A stretch of DNA of 7,005 nucleotides. It comes from JAZDLR01 sp964540995. Lineage in GTDB: Bacteria; Patescibacteriota; Patescibacteriia; UBA1558; 2-01-FULL-52-15. Made by a program: the position numbers and the translations under genes. The stretch covers positions 1 through 7,005 of the forward strand of contig CAZIOU010000027.1 of assembly GCA_964540995.1 (NCBI GenBank). Reading direction: 5' to 3'. The notes under the pieces are model-generated. The model saw nothing but the letters and a program-made list of their open reading frames with translations, was not told the origin of the DNA and did no database searches. Positions 1 to 7,005 of this stretch are shown here, piece after piece; position 1 is the first letter of the stretch, and every line of letters begins with the position of its first letter.

Positions 1-3000
1 AAGAGAATAAAAGAATTGATGCCCTTACAGCTAGATTAAGTCAAGATTCAAGTTATACTACAGGTAACAAAGACTTAGACGCTAATGGACTTAGGTATCA
101 ATTTTTACCTGAGTTAAATAAGTATATGCCTGAAACTTGGGAGCAAGCATTACCTCATGTTAAACAAGCTTTGGAAGATCATTTTAATGATTACTTAGAT
201 ATTCTTCAAGGTTATGGTTTAATAGAATTTTCTAATGGTGAATATCATGCTACTGATAAAATGCCTGATATACATGTTTATGGTCAAAATCTATATGATA
301 GTTTAAGGATGTTCTACTACAACGACTCTTTAATGACTTCTCAAACTATTACTTTATTATCAGGAGATCCTGCTAGTTATCAAACTAATAAAAATAACAA
401 GTTAACCTCTGCTGCTTACCAGAAGAGAAATAAACAACTTCATGCTAATGGAAACTATGGAACATTTAAATCAAACAGACCTAATTATAACGTTGTATAT
501 TTCAAAGACGTTAAGTTAGAATCTGATCAAGGTTTTATTGACAACTTGAGATCTTTATTTGGTAGTTTTAAAACTAAAGAAAAAGATAAAGATGGTAATC
601 TCATACCTATGTTTAGTGAGTCTACCATTGATCTTATTGTTAAAGGTTATCAACAAAGTGTTGATGAGGAAACAGGTAAAGTTAGTTATCCTCATAATAC
701 AACAGATGCTCAAGGGTATATAACACTAGATCGCTGGAAAGAAGTCTTAGAAGCTTATAATGAATGGGATTCTAAGAAAGAAGCCATGTATAAAAGGTTG
801 TCAGAAGGTGTAGCTACTGCTGAAGATTTATTTGCAGTATCTCAACCTCTTAAACCTCATTACTTTGGATTTCATAATCTTAAAGATTCTAATGGAGAGC
901 AAGAGTTTAAGACTCCTTTACAACATAAGTATTCTGCTATTGTTCTTCATCCTATGTTAACTAAAGATAACAAGACCCTGGAGAAGATAGCTAATAAGAT
1001 GAAAGAACATCAAATAGACGAGGCTATATTTGAAAGTGGTATTAAGGTAGGTTTAACTAAGATAGTAACTGTAGAAGAGTTTATGGAGTCTACAGAAGAT
1101 TTTATGAGTGATAAAGTAACTCAAGCTTCCCATAAGTACTACAAACAACAACAAAAGGTTCCTGAACACTTTCAAGGTAAGGTAACCAATCTTCTAGGTA
1201 TTCAGCTTAGAAAGCTTTTACCTTCTAATATGGATTTACTTAGAGTATACTCTGCTAGTCCAGATTTAATTAATCTTGATTTTGTACTCACAGGTACTCT
1301 TAAGAAAGAACTTACTGGTGCAGATTTACTTAATATAGTTGATAGACTTCAGTCTACTAACATTGACGAGCAAATTGATAAGTTAATTAACAGAATAATA
1401 ACTACTAAAGAAGACGGTACTAAAACTACAAACATTAATAATGTTAGAAACATTCTTCTTGATGCTATTAATGATAAAGGACTTAACTCCAACTATGGCA
1501 ACGCTATTGAAGTAAGATCAGATGGTAGATTTAAACTTCCTATGAGTTTTCCAACTATAGCTCGTAAGATTGAAGAGATACTTAACTCTTTATTTAAGAA
1601 GATCTCTAAACAAACCCACAATGGAGGATCTTATGTTAATATAAGTTCCTTAGGTTTTGATGATGACTTAAAAGTTAGAATTGATCCTGAGACAGGAGAA
1701 TACTATGTAGAAGTAGCTATGCCTATTGGTAACAAAGACTTATTAGGTAAGAATGTAGCTACTGGAGAAATTGAGAAAATTCGCGAAGGAATAGTCTATA
1801 GGATCCCTACAGAAGAGAAGTATTCTATGTTCCCTATACGAGTAGTCAAATGGTTAGATCCTTCTGTAGGAGGGATTATAGCTATGCCTAGGGAGATTAC
1901 TTCTATTGCTGGTTTGGACTTTGATATTGATAAGGTTTACGCCTTACTTTATAACTATGAGTTAGATAAGAAAACAGGTAAGATAGAAGTACCTAGAGAT
2001 ATTGTTTCTAGACAAGGTAGAGAGAACTTACTACTAGACGCTTATACAACTATCTTAAGTAACGCTAACGCTGCTAAAGATGCTCTTAGATTTCAAAGTG
2101 TACGACAACTTAAAGATATTCGAGGAGAGATTAGTAGTAGAGAAAGACCTATACACTTACCCCAGAGTCAAGTTAAGTTCTTAACTCGTAATCAAGCTGG
2201 TAAAAATCTTATTGGTATATTCGCTAATCATAACTCTTTTCATGCTTTAGCTAATAATAGAGGAGTTATGATTAATACACCAGATATTTTAGAGAAACTT
2301 TTAACAGGTTCTTTAGCTAAATATAAGGGTAAATTAAACAGAGACTTAGGAGGAATCTATACACAGACCCTTGGTGAAGGTAACGAAGTAGAGATCTCTA
2401 GATCATTCGCTATGTTACTATCTGCTGCTGTGGATAACGCTAAAGATCCTATTCTTGATGATCTTAATATTAATGTATTTACTGCTCCTATATTAGGACT
2501 TCTTCTTCATATGGGTATAGATATGAAGTCAGCTATTGATAGAATCAACGAACCAGATATGATTAAAGCTAGTAGAGCTTTTAGTATAGATGGTTTAGAT
2601 GAAGCTTTAAAAGATCCTGCTGTAGAACAACTATCTAAGACAGCTAAGAGTTTATCAAAAATTATCTCAGCTTTAAGAATAGATTCAGGTACTGGTCCTA
2701 CTTTTCATGATGTTGACAAAAAGATTGATGATCTTATGACTGTAACTAATGTAGAAGGTTCAGGTGGAATTAGTACAGGTACTTTATTACCTAAAATTGG
2801 ATTTGATAGAACAACTAATGAATATAGCATAGAAAAGGATGATTTATACCCTTTGGTGCCTGAAGCTATTAAATCTTATATCAATGTATTCTTACAAGAA
2901 GCTAACTTTGCTAATTTAGATTTTCCTTATTTTAAAACTCAATTTAAGGATAATAAAACTAGACTTTCAAGATTTAAACCTCCTTATAAGTCAACGTCTG

Positions 3001-4322
3001 CTAAAAATAGAAGATTAGCAGATACTGAACATCAAGCTATACTTCACTATGGTTTATTAGTTAAACCTGATGAAGATGTAATAGGTTTCTTATCAGAATT
3101 TCCTGCTAGGTTTACTACGTTTGCTGCTAACTATAATGCAGAATCAGAATCTAAAAGGTACTCAGGATTGTTTAGTATATTTAATATTACTGGAGATAGC
3201 ACCCTGGAGCTAACAGATAAAAATGCACTTGACAATGAAGCTGTACAAAATATAATGGATCAATGGGAAACTGCTCTCTATGATGAACAAGATCCTGAAA
3301 TCAAACAACTAGCAAATGATCTTATAAAGTATGGGTTCATTATGGATGGTTATAACTTTACTCAAACAAGTTATCTTCATTTAGTACCTACAGAATTTTG
3401 GGCTAGTACAGAAGGCTTTAGTGAGTTTAAGAGAATAGGTATCGCAGAAGAACATATAGCATTATTTACTGCTCTTAATAATCCTAGTGCTTTTATAGAA
3501 ACATTCTATGAAAGTAGTTTTTCACATACTAAGATTGAAGACCTACAGAAATTAATATATGTAACTGAGGAGGGAGTAGATTATTATCTTCCAGCTTATG
3601 CTAAAAAGAATGGTGATGTTTGGGATATTTATTTAAATACTGATTATGTTAACTCTAATTACACAAATAATTCGTATCTTGGGAATCCAACTTATACTAA
3701 ATTAGCTTGGAAGAATCCTGATATCCAGGGAAGAACATATAAAATTGATGCATTCAGTATGGAAGATCTTAATATAAATGTTAAAACTGTAGTAACTCCT
3801 AATAAGTTAGTAGAAGATAAAGTAGATGCTAATAAGAATTTAGAGAACATGACTAATCCAAAAGCCAAATACAGAATTCCTATGAATTTTGAAGATGGTA
3901 CAGGAGGTAGAAGAATGAGAGATGAATTCAAAGGTAAATCTACTTTAGAATTAATTAAAGAGGGTAATAGAACAGCCACCAGTAGAGACAGAAGTCAACC
4001 ATACAGCCAGCAGGATATTAAGGTAGGAGATATTATAGAGTTTTATGCAGCTTCAGGTAAATCTAAAGGAGAAAGTGTTTTCGTAAGAGCTACTACTGCA
4101 CCTTATAAACTTTCAGAAGTTACTGCTGAACAATGGTCTAAATTAGAAGGATGGCGTCCAGATAATTTTGAAAGTATAAAGAATAAAGGTTATGAGCAAT
4201 TTCAATATGAGCTTATGCCTACAGCTAGTCAAACTCTTAAAGAAGAATTTACAACAGATGAAGTTAAAGATATTTTAAATCAAACTCCTGATACAGATCC
4301 TACTAAAACTGATCCTTGTTAA
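1..4322 (+). CDS. Virion DNA-dependent RNA polymerase of crAss-like phage type, two-barrel single polypeptide, 5'-partial
   Basis: This is probably the phage RNA polymerase that is packaged in the virion, injected, and used to transcribe early genes. Residues are counted from the ATG at 126. That ATG is unlikely to be the start: 41 sense codons precede it in frame (from base 3) with no stop, so the gene begins upstream of the window. The strongest evidence is R559-I-P-T followed by a conserved run ending in the DFDID loop (D598, D600, D602), which parallels the NRxPT...DFDGD arrangement of cellular beta' subunits. Upstream blocks at about 63-108 (FYYND, GDPASY, QKRNKQ) and at 267-311 (HKYSA, SGIKVG) are candidate parts of the beta-like barrel. 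Downstream blocks at 689-706 (NQAGK...GIFANHN) and 767-776 (AAVDNAKDPI) also resemble crAss-like polymerases from memory. An ASCH-like domain occupies about 1268-1365. The gene ends in TAA and needs no stop-codon recoding. The family assignment is confident; subdomain limits are approximate. Confidence 0.85.
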   Translation, partial: ENKRIDALTARLSQDSSYTTGNKDLDANGLRYQFLPELNKYMPETWEQALPHVKQALEDHFNDYLDILQGYGLIEFSNGEYHATDKMPDIHVYGQNLYDSLRMFYYNDSLMTSQTITLLSGDPASYQTNKNNKLTSAAYQKRNKQLHANGNYGTFKSNRPNYNVVYFKDVKLESDQGFIDNLRSLFGSFKTKEKDKDGNLIPMFSESTIDLIVKGYQQSVDEETGKVSYPHNTTDAQGYITLDRWKEVLEAYNEWDSKKEAMYKRLSEGVATAEDLFAVSQPLKPHYFGFHNLKDSNGEQEFKTPLQHKYSAIVLHPMLTKDNKTLEKIANKMKEHQIDEAIFESGIKVGLTKIVTVEEFMESTEDFMSDKVTQASHKYYKQQQKVPEHFQGKVTNLLGIQLRKLLPSNMDLLRVYSASPDLINLDFVLTGTLKKELTGADLLNIVDRLQSTNIDEQIDKLINRIITTKEDGTKTTNINNVRNILLDAINDKGLNSNYGNAIEVRSDGRFKLPMSFPTIARKIEEILNSLFKKISKQTHNGGSYVNISSLGFDDDLKVRIDPETGEYYVEVAMPIGNKDLLGKNVATGEIEKIREGIVYRIPTEEKYSMFPIRVVKWLDPSVGGIIAMPREITSIAGLDFDIDKVYALLYNYELDKKTGKIEVPRDIVSRQGRENLLLDAYTTILSNANAAKDALRFQSVRQLKDIRGEISSRERPIHLPQSQVKFLTRNQAGKNLIGIFANHNSFHALANNRGVMINTPDILEKLLTGSLAKYKGKLNRDLGGIYTQTLGEGNEVEISRSFAMLLSAAVDNAKDPILDDLNINVFTAPILGLLLHMGIDMKSAIDRINEPDMIKASRAFSIDGLDEALKDPAVEQLSKTAKSLSKIISALRIDSGTGPTFHDVDKKIDDLMTVTNVEGSGGISTGTLLPKIGFDRTTNEYSIEKDDLYPLVPEAIKSYINVFLQEANFANLDFPYFKTQFKDNKTRLSRFKPPYKSTSAKNRRLADTEHQAILHYGLLVKPDEDVIGFLSEFPARFTTFAANYNAESESKRYSGLFSIFNITGDSTLELTDKNALDNEAVQNIMDQWETALYDEQDPEIKQLANDLIKYGFIMDGYNFTQTSYLHLVPTEFWASTEGFSEFKRIGIAEEHIALFTALNNPSAFIETFYESSFSHTKIEDLQKLIYVTEEGVDYYLPAYAKKNGDVWDIYLNTDYVNSNYTNNSYLGNPTYTKLAWKNPDIQGRTYKIDAFSMEDLNINVKTVVTPNKLVEDKVDANKNLENMTNPKAKYRIPMNFEDGTGGRRMRDEFKGKSTLELIKEGNRTATSRDRSQPYSQQDIKVGDIIEFYAASGKSKGESVFVRATTAPYKLSEVTAEQWSKLEGWRPDNFESIKNKGYEQFQYELMPTASQTLKEEFTTDEVKDILNQTPDTDPTKTDPC
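918..1064 (+). other. Candidate beta-like barrel segment with conserved lysines
   Basis: This stretch of the polymerase contains L-Q-H-K-Y-S-A (K268) and, about 40 residues later, F-E-S-G-I-K-V-G (K307). It lies roughly 250 residues before the catalytic loop. Two-barrel RNA polymerases place a beta-like barrel carrying catalytic lysines ahead of the aspartate-bearing beta' barrel. K268 and K307 are therefore candidates for that role by position and by the conserved look of the motifs. I cannot align it to beta by eye with certainty, so the assignment is inferred. Confidence 0.4.
1797..1943 (+). other. Catalytic beta'-like double-psi beta-barrel core with DFDID metal-binding loop
   Basis: This is the active-site segment of the polymerase. 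Residues 559-562 read R-I-P-T, and about 35 residues later comes G-L-D-F-D-I-D-K, with the three aspartates at 598, 600 and 602 (bases 1917-1931). In cellular beta' subunits and in two-barrel polymerases of the QDE-1 and crAss-like families, the DxDxD aspartates hold the catalytic magnesium. All three are present, so the enzyme is predicted to be active. Between the two motifs lie S-M-F-P-I-R-V-V and I-I-A-M-P, the hydrophobic strands expected of the barrel. The usual glycine of DFDGD is isoleucine here. Confidence 0.85.
3927..4217 (+). other. C-terminal ASCH/PUA-like domain of the polymerase
   Basis: Residues about 1268-1365 form a compact unit unlike the rest of the protein. It has S-T-L-E-L-I-K-E-G, then G1280-N-R-T-A-T-S-R1287, which fits the GxKxxTxR signature of ASCH domains with arginine in place of lysine. 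Next come K1299-V-G-D-I-I, the characteristic GD turn, a beta-rich stretch with V-F-V-R-A-T, and E1335-Q-W-S-K-L-E-G-W1343 before a final F-Q-Y-E-L strand. ASCH domains are PUA-related and are thought to bind RNA or modified nucleosides; E. coli YqfB, an ASCH protein, hydrolyses N4-acetylcytidine. Similar domains occur at the ends of large phage proteins as I recall. An acidic and Thr/Pro-rich tail of about 30 residues follows. The role here is unknown; binding of nascent RNA or a modified base is a guess. Confidence 0.7.
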
Positions 4323-4347
4323 TTAAGAATAATTAAAACAGAATAAT
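4323..4347 (+). promoter_or_regulatory. A-rich intergenic leader without Shine-Dalgarno, carrying an AGAATAAT direct repeat
   Basis: Only 25 bases separate the polymerase stop from the next ATG, so the two genes are probably on one transcript. No GGAGG-like sequence is present, and the gap contains only two Gs. An A-rich leader in place of Shine-Dalgarno pairing is typical of Bacteroidota and their phages. The octamer AGAATAAT occurs at 4326-4333 and again at 4340-4347, the second copy ending directly at the start codon. An AT-only inverted repeat (TTAATTA, 4319-4325, with TAATTAA, 4330-4336) overlaps the stop codon, but it is too weak to call a terminator. Confidence 0.5.
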
Positions 4348-7005
4348 ATGGGACCATGTCCATTACCAGATTTAAAAAGAATGAAGATACATGATGCTAT
4401 GGATGAATTCCAAGCATCAGCTAGTTCTATTAGGTTAAATAAAGAAAATAATACTGCTGTCATTAGATGGGGTAACGAATATCAAGTTAAAGATAGATCT
4501 TCTGCTGTAAGAATGGCTCAAAGAAAGATGAAAGCTCTTGAAAAATGGTCAGAAGTAAAATTCGAGATGCCTTATAGAGATTGGGCAACTATAGATGGTA
4601 TTGATAATAATAGAATTATTGTTAAATTTAGAATGCCTGAAAAGTTGTTTGATTCTTATGTATTAAGATATGCACGTGCAGGAGATCCTTATGCTTTAGA
4701 ATTAGTAGCTAAACATCCTTATAAGTATAATCTAAAAGGTAGTAAACCTAAGGAAGATCCTCCTACAATGGCTCAGTTGAATAATTCTGGTAAAGATCCT
4801 CTTCCTCAAATAGAAGAGGCTTTAAGAAGGTTCTTTAAGAAAAATAGAATTGAGATTAAAAAAACCGAATCTTATGCTATGGATTATAAAGCTAAAACTG
4901 GTAAAAAATTAACAGCAGTAGCTTTAGCAGATATAGCAAAAAATATTATCACGGTCTCTAAGGGTCAACAAGATGGAACTTCTCTTTTAGAAGAAGCTAT
5001 GCATTTTGTAGTTTGGCATCTATGGGATTCAGGTGAATTAGATGGTTTAAAGCTTCATAAAGACCCTAATGGAATAGTTTGGTTTAAGACTACTCCTCAA
5101 TGGAGAGATAATCATAAGGCTTATGAAGAGCTTTATAGAGATACTCAAGAAAGAGAGGATTGGGAGACTTTAGTAGCTCAAGAGATTATAACTAAGATCT
5201 TAACTGATCATGTTTATAATGAAGTTAGTTTAGGAAATCTTGTACCTCAAAATACTTTTCAAAGAATAGTAAGTAGAATACTTAAGTTTATATTTAACTT
5301 ATGGTCTAAGAAGAATACAGACGGAAGTTATCAATTTAACTTTCCAAAAGAAGTTGAGGAGAATCTAGGAAACTTAGCTTCTAAGTTTATCAACAATAAT
5401 ATGGACTTAGACACTTATAAGCTTACTTCTAGTAAACCAGTAGAAGATAGTCCTTTTATTGATCCTATGAGTCAAGCTACAACTCCTTTAGGTGATACTA
5501 CTAATAAAATTCTTAATGCTCTTAAACAACGTAAACTTAGGTTAGCTCAAAAGACTAATAACCTTTTTAATGATAGAATTAAAAAGAGATATGATTCTCT
5601 TATGAAACATTATACTAATCCAACTATTGAGTTACTTAAAAGTAATATAGAAGTACTTACTAAAGCCCAAAATGATGGTACTTTAAATGATACTCAAAAA
5701 CAAGTATTAGAGCAATTAACTTTTCTAGAAAGTTTATTTCCAAGACAAAAAGAAGATCAAGCAATAGCCCAACAAATTAGAGATTTAAATACTCAAATAG
5801 AAGCTATTGATAAAAAGATTAAAGAGAAAGAATTTCAAAAAGCTATTAAGATTCTTATTCACGGTATAACTGAACTTCAACCTGATGGAACATATACTAC
5901 TAAGGCTTCGTTATATAATGAGATAGATAGAATTAAACAGGAATTAGTAACACTTACTTTAGAGATTTCTCAAAATAGATCTGCTGCTGATATATATCCT
6001 CTGTTAATGAAGGCTAATGATTTGATAGTTGAGTTTGAACCAATTATGAAAGCTCTTAATGGTTTAATAAGTCCAAGTAATACAGATGTTACTGAAGAAA
6101 TTCTTTTTGATTCAATGTCTGAAGGAGAGATTCTTAACCTTAAACAAGGTATTACTGATACTAACAGAGTGTTAGCAGAATTAAGAAGTCAAGTAGATAC
6201 TTCTTGGGCCCATGTAGGAGAAGAGGAAATTGCTAAACTAGCTAATCTAGATGCAGATGGTAATATAATATATGAGGATTTAAATCCTAAAGATTTAATG
6301 AAAAGTAAACAAATGGATATATTATCCGTCACAGCTACTGCTGGTAGCAAAGCAGATATGAACATTTGGCAGATACAATCTTTATTAAAGACTAATGCAA
6401 CTCTAGCTAATAGGGTTAGAATGAGAGTTCAAGAAAAGACACTATCTCTTTATGAAATTATAAATAAGAATAAGAAAACTTTAAACTCTAATAAAACAAT
6501 TCAAAAGCATTTAAAGAGAACAGGTTTTAGTTCTGCGGAGCAACTTGTATATGAAACCCTAGATAATAAAGTTTCAGGATATTCCATAGGGGAATATAAC
6601 ATGGCTAAATGGAAGAATGCTCAAGATGCTCAAGGAGAAGTTATTTATAATGAATTAGAAAAATTCATGTTAAGTAAGTACAATGTATCTGTGAAAATTC
6701 CTAGGGGAAAATCTGCATTAGAAACAAAAGCTAGATATGACTTTATTAAAGAGGATACTGCTTACTTTTTAACAGAGGAGGAAAAACTAGCTAATACAAA
6801 TCCAATTGTAGATCTTCATAATGAACTTTGGGCAAGTTGGTATAAAGCTAATAGTAAACCTATATCAAGTTCTACATGGACGCCCCCAATAGATAATCCA
6901 AGTAAGAAATATTGGGAACATGTTGTAGAACAAAAAAGAAAAGAGTTAGGTGCAATTGCTTTTGATGAATGGGCAGCTGAAAATCTTTATATTTGGAATA
7001 AGGAT
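4348..7005 (+). CDS. Giant crAss-like phage virion-type protein with degenerate zincin-like motif, 3'-partial
   Basis: The frame is open for 886 codons and runs off the window, so the full protein is longer. The ATG at 4348 is the first in-frame start after the polymerase gene; the Met at 4381 (residue 12) is an alternative with an equally A-rich leader. Residues about 30-110 form a mixed, charged N-terminal part containing V-I-R-W-G-N and Y-R-D-W. Residues 213-220 read L-L-E-E-A-M-H-F, followed at 272-285 by W-E-T-L-V-A-Q-E-I-I, the spacing and style of a zincin helix pair but with Glu in place of the first metal-binding His. From about 395 to 560 the protein is strongly helical and charged with coiled-coil character (for example 472-495). 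The rest to 886 is hydrophilic and unrecognised. No signal peptide or membrane segment is seen. Its place next to the virion polymerase suggests packaged cargo or a polymerase partner (inference). Confidence 0.85.
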   Translation, partial: MGPCPLPDLKRMKIHDAMDEFQASASSIRLNKENNTAVIRWGNEYQVKDRSSAVRMAQRKMKALEKWSEVKFEMPYRDWATIDGIDNNRIIVKFRMPEKLFDSYVLRYARAGDPYALELVAKHPYKYNLKGSKPKEDPPTMAQLNNSGKDPLPQIEEALRRFFKKNRIEIKKTESYAMDYKAKTGKKLTAVALADIAKNIITVSKGQQDGTSLLEEAMHFVVWHLWDSGELDGLKLHKDPNGIVWFKTTPQWRDNHKAYEELYRDTQEREDWETLVAQEIITKILTDHVYNEVSLGNLVPQNTFQRIVSRILKFIFNLWSKKNTDGSYQFNFPKEVEENLGNLASKFINNNMDLDTYKLTSSKPVEDSPFIDPMSQATTPLGDTTNKILNALKQRKLRLAQKTNNLFNDRIKKRYDSLMKHYTNPTIELLKSNIEVLTKAQNDGTLNDTQKQVLEQLTFLESLFPRQKEDQAIAQQIRDLNTQIEAIDKKIKEKEFQKAIKILIHGITELQPDGTYTTKASLYNEIDRIKQELVTLTLEISQNRSAADIYPLLMKANDLIVEFEPIMKALNGLISPSNTDVTEEILFDSMSEGEILNLKQGITDTNRVLAELRSQVDTSWAHVGEEEIAKLANLDADGNIIYEDLNPKDLMKSKQMDILSVTATAGSKADMNIWQIQSLLKTNATLANRVRMRVQEKTLSLYEIINKNKKTLNSNKTIQKHLKRTGFSSAEQLVYETLDNKVSGYSIGEYNMAKWKNAQDAQGEVIYNELEKFMLSKYNVSVKIPRGKSALETKARYDFIKEDTAYFLTEEEKLANTNPIVDLHNELWASWYKANSKPISSSTWTPPIDNPSKKYWEHVVEQKRKELGAIAFDEWAAENLYIWNKD
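4978..5202 (+). other. Degenerate zincin-like metallopeptidase region (EExxH)
   Basis: Residues 213-220 of the second protein read L-L-E-E-A-M-H-F in a hydrophobic helix-like setting, resembling the LLHExxH helix of zincin metallopeptidases. The first ligand His is replaced by E215; E216 and H219 hold the catalytic Glu and second His positions. E279, in L-V-A-Q-E-I-I about 60 residues later, sits where a glutamate third ligand would be expected in a gluzincin-like fold. H224 (in V-W-H-L-W) is another nearby possible ligand. The replacement suggests an inactive or altered enzyme. A chance resemblance cannot be excluded from one sequence. Confidence 0.45.
5581..5970 (+). other. Coiled-coil-like helical segment of the second giant protein
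   Basis: Residues about 412-541 are rich in Lys, Glu, Gln, Leu and Ile with few Gly or Pro. Regularly spaced aliphatic residues occur in stretches such as I-R-D-L-N-T-Q-I-E-A-I-D-K-K-I at about 477-491. This is the look of a coiled coil or a long helical bundle and suggests a structural or assembly role. It was read by eye, with no coiled-coil score computed. Confidence 0.5.

Noticed and set aside
126..128. ATG at 126 as the start of the polymerase gene
   Set aside because: The same frame is open for 41 codons back to base 3 with coding-like sequence (for example LRYQFLPELNKYM), and the ATG has no clear leader, so the real start is upstream of the window.
1797..1943. Intein or intron at the polymerase active site
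   Set aside because: The sequence runs unbroken from RIPT through DFDID with family-like spacing, and no splicing-domain or homing-endonuclease sequence is present.
3692..3979. Open reading frame of 95 codons on the - strand
   Set aside because: It lies entirely within the polymerase gene, opposite a well-formed coding frame, and its composition is that of an antisense shadow with no independent start context.
4319..4336. Inverted repeat as a rho-independent terminator
   Set aside because: The stem is 7 bp of A and T only, with no following T-run, and the next gene starts 12 bases later.
1..7005. Stop-codon reassignment (TAG to Gln, seen in some crAss-like phages)
   Set aside because: Both long frames are open under the standard code with no internal TAG or TGA, Gln is CAA or CAG, and the one gene end visible is TAA.
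1..7005. tRNA genes, CRISPR arrays, insertion sequences or promoters
   Set aside because: Nearly all bases are within two long coding frames, and I saw no cloverleaf sequence, regularly spaced repeats, transposase motifs or convincing -33/-7 type promoter.

Overview
The window looks like part of the late/virion region of a crAss-like tailed phage (order Crassvirales) or a close relative. It is AT-rich, fully coding on the + strand, and holds two very long, tightly packed genes that each run off one edge. The assignment rests on the first gene. It carries the DFDID active-site loop and surrounding sequence expected of the single-polypeptide, two-barrel virion RNA polymerase known from crAss-like phages (gp66 of Cellulophaga phage phi14:2 is the characterised example). 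The gap between the genes is A-rich with no Shine-Dalgarno sequence, which fits a Bacteroidota host. Host and phage assignment are inferred from recalled family features, not from a database search.

Layout: bases 1-4322 are the 3' part of the RNA polymerase gene. The frame is already open at base 3, so the true start lies upstream of the window and the ATG at 126 is probably internal. Candidate beta-like barrel segments come first, then the beta'-like catalytic barrel (RIPT at 1800, DFDID at 1917-1931). A long downstream region with phage-specific conserved blocks follows, and the protein ends in an ASCH/PUA-like domain (about 3927-4217). A 25-base AT-only-to-A-rich gap (4323-4347) follows, holding a direct repeat of AGAATAAT. 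Bases 4348-7005 are the first 886 codons of a second giant gene, open to the window end. Its product has a degenerate zincin-like signature (EExxH near residues 215-219) followed by a long, mostly helical region that I do not recognise.

Working model (inference): both proteins are large virion cargo proteins made late from one transcript, packaged, and ejected with the genome. The polymerase would then transcribe the earliest phage genes. The second protein may be a polymerase partner or structural cargo, with a decayed or altered metallopeptidase fold. I see no RNA genes, CRISPR arrays, insertion sequences, convincing promoter or terminator in the window.
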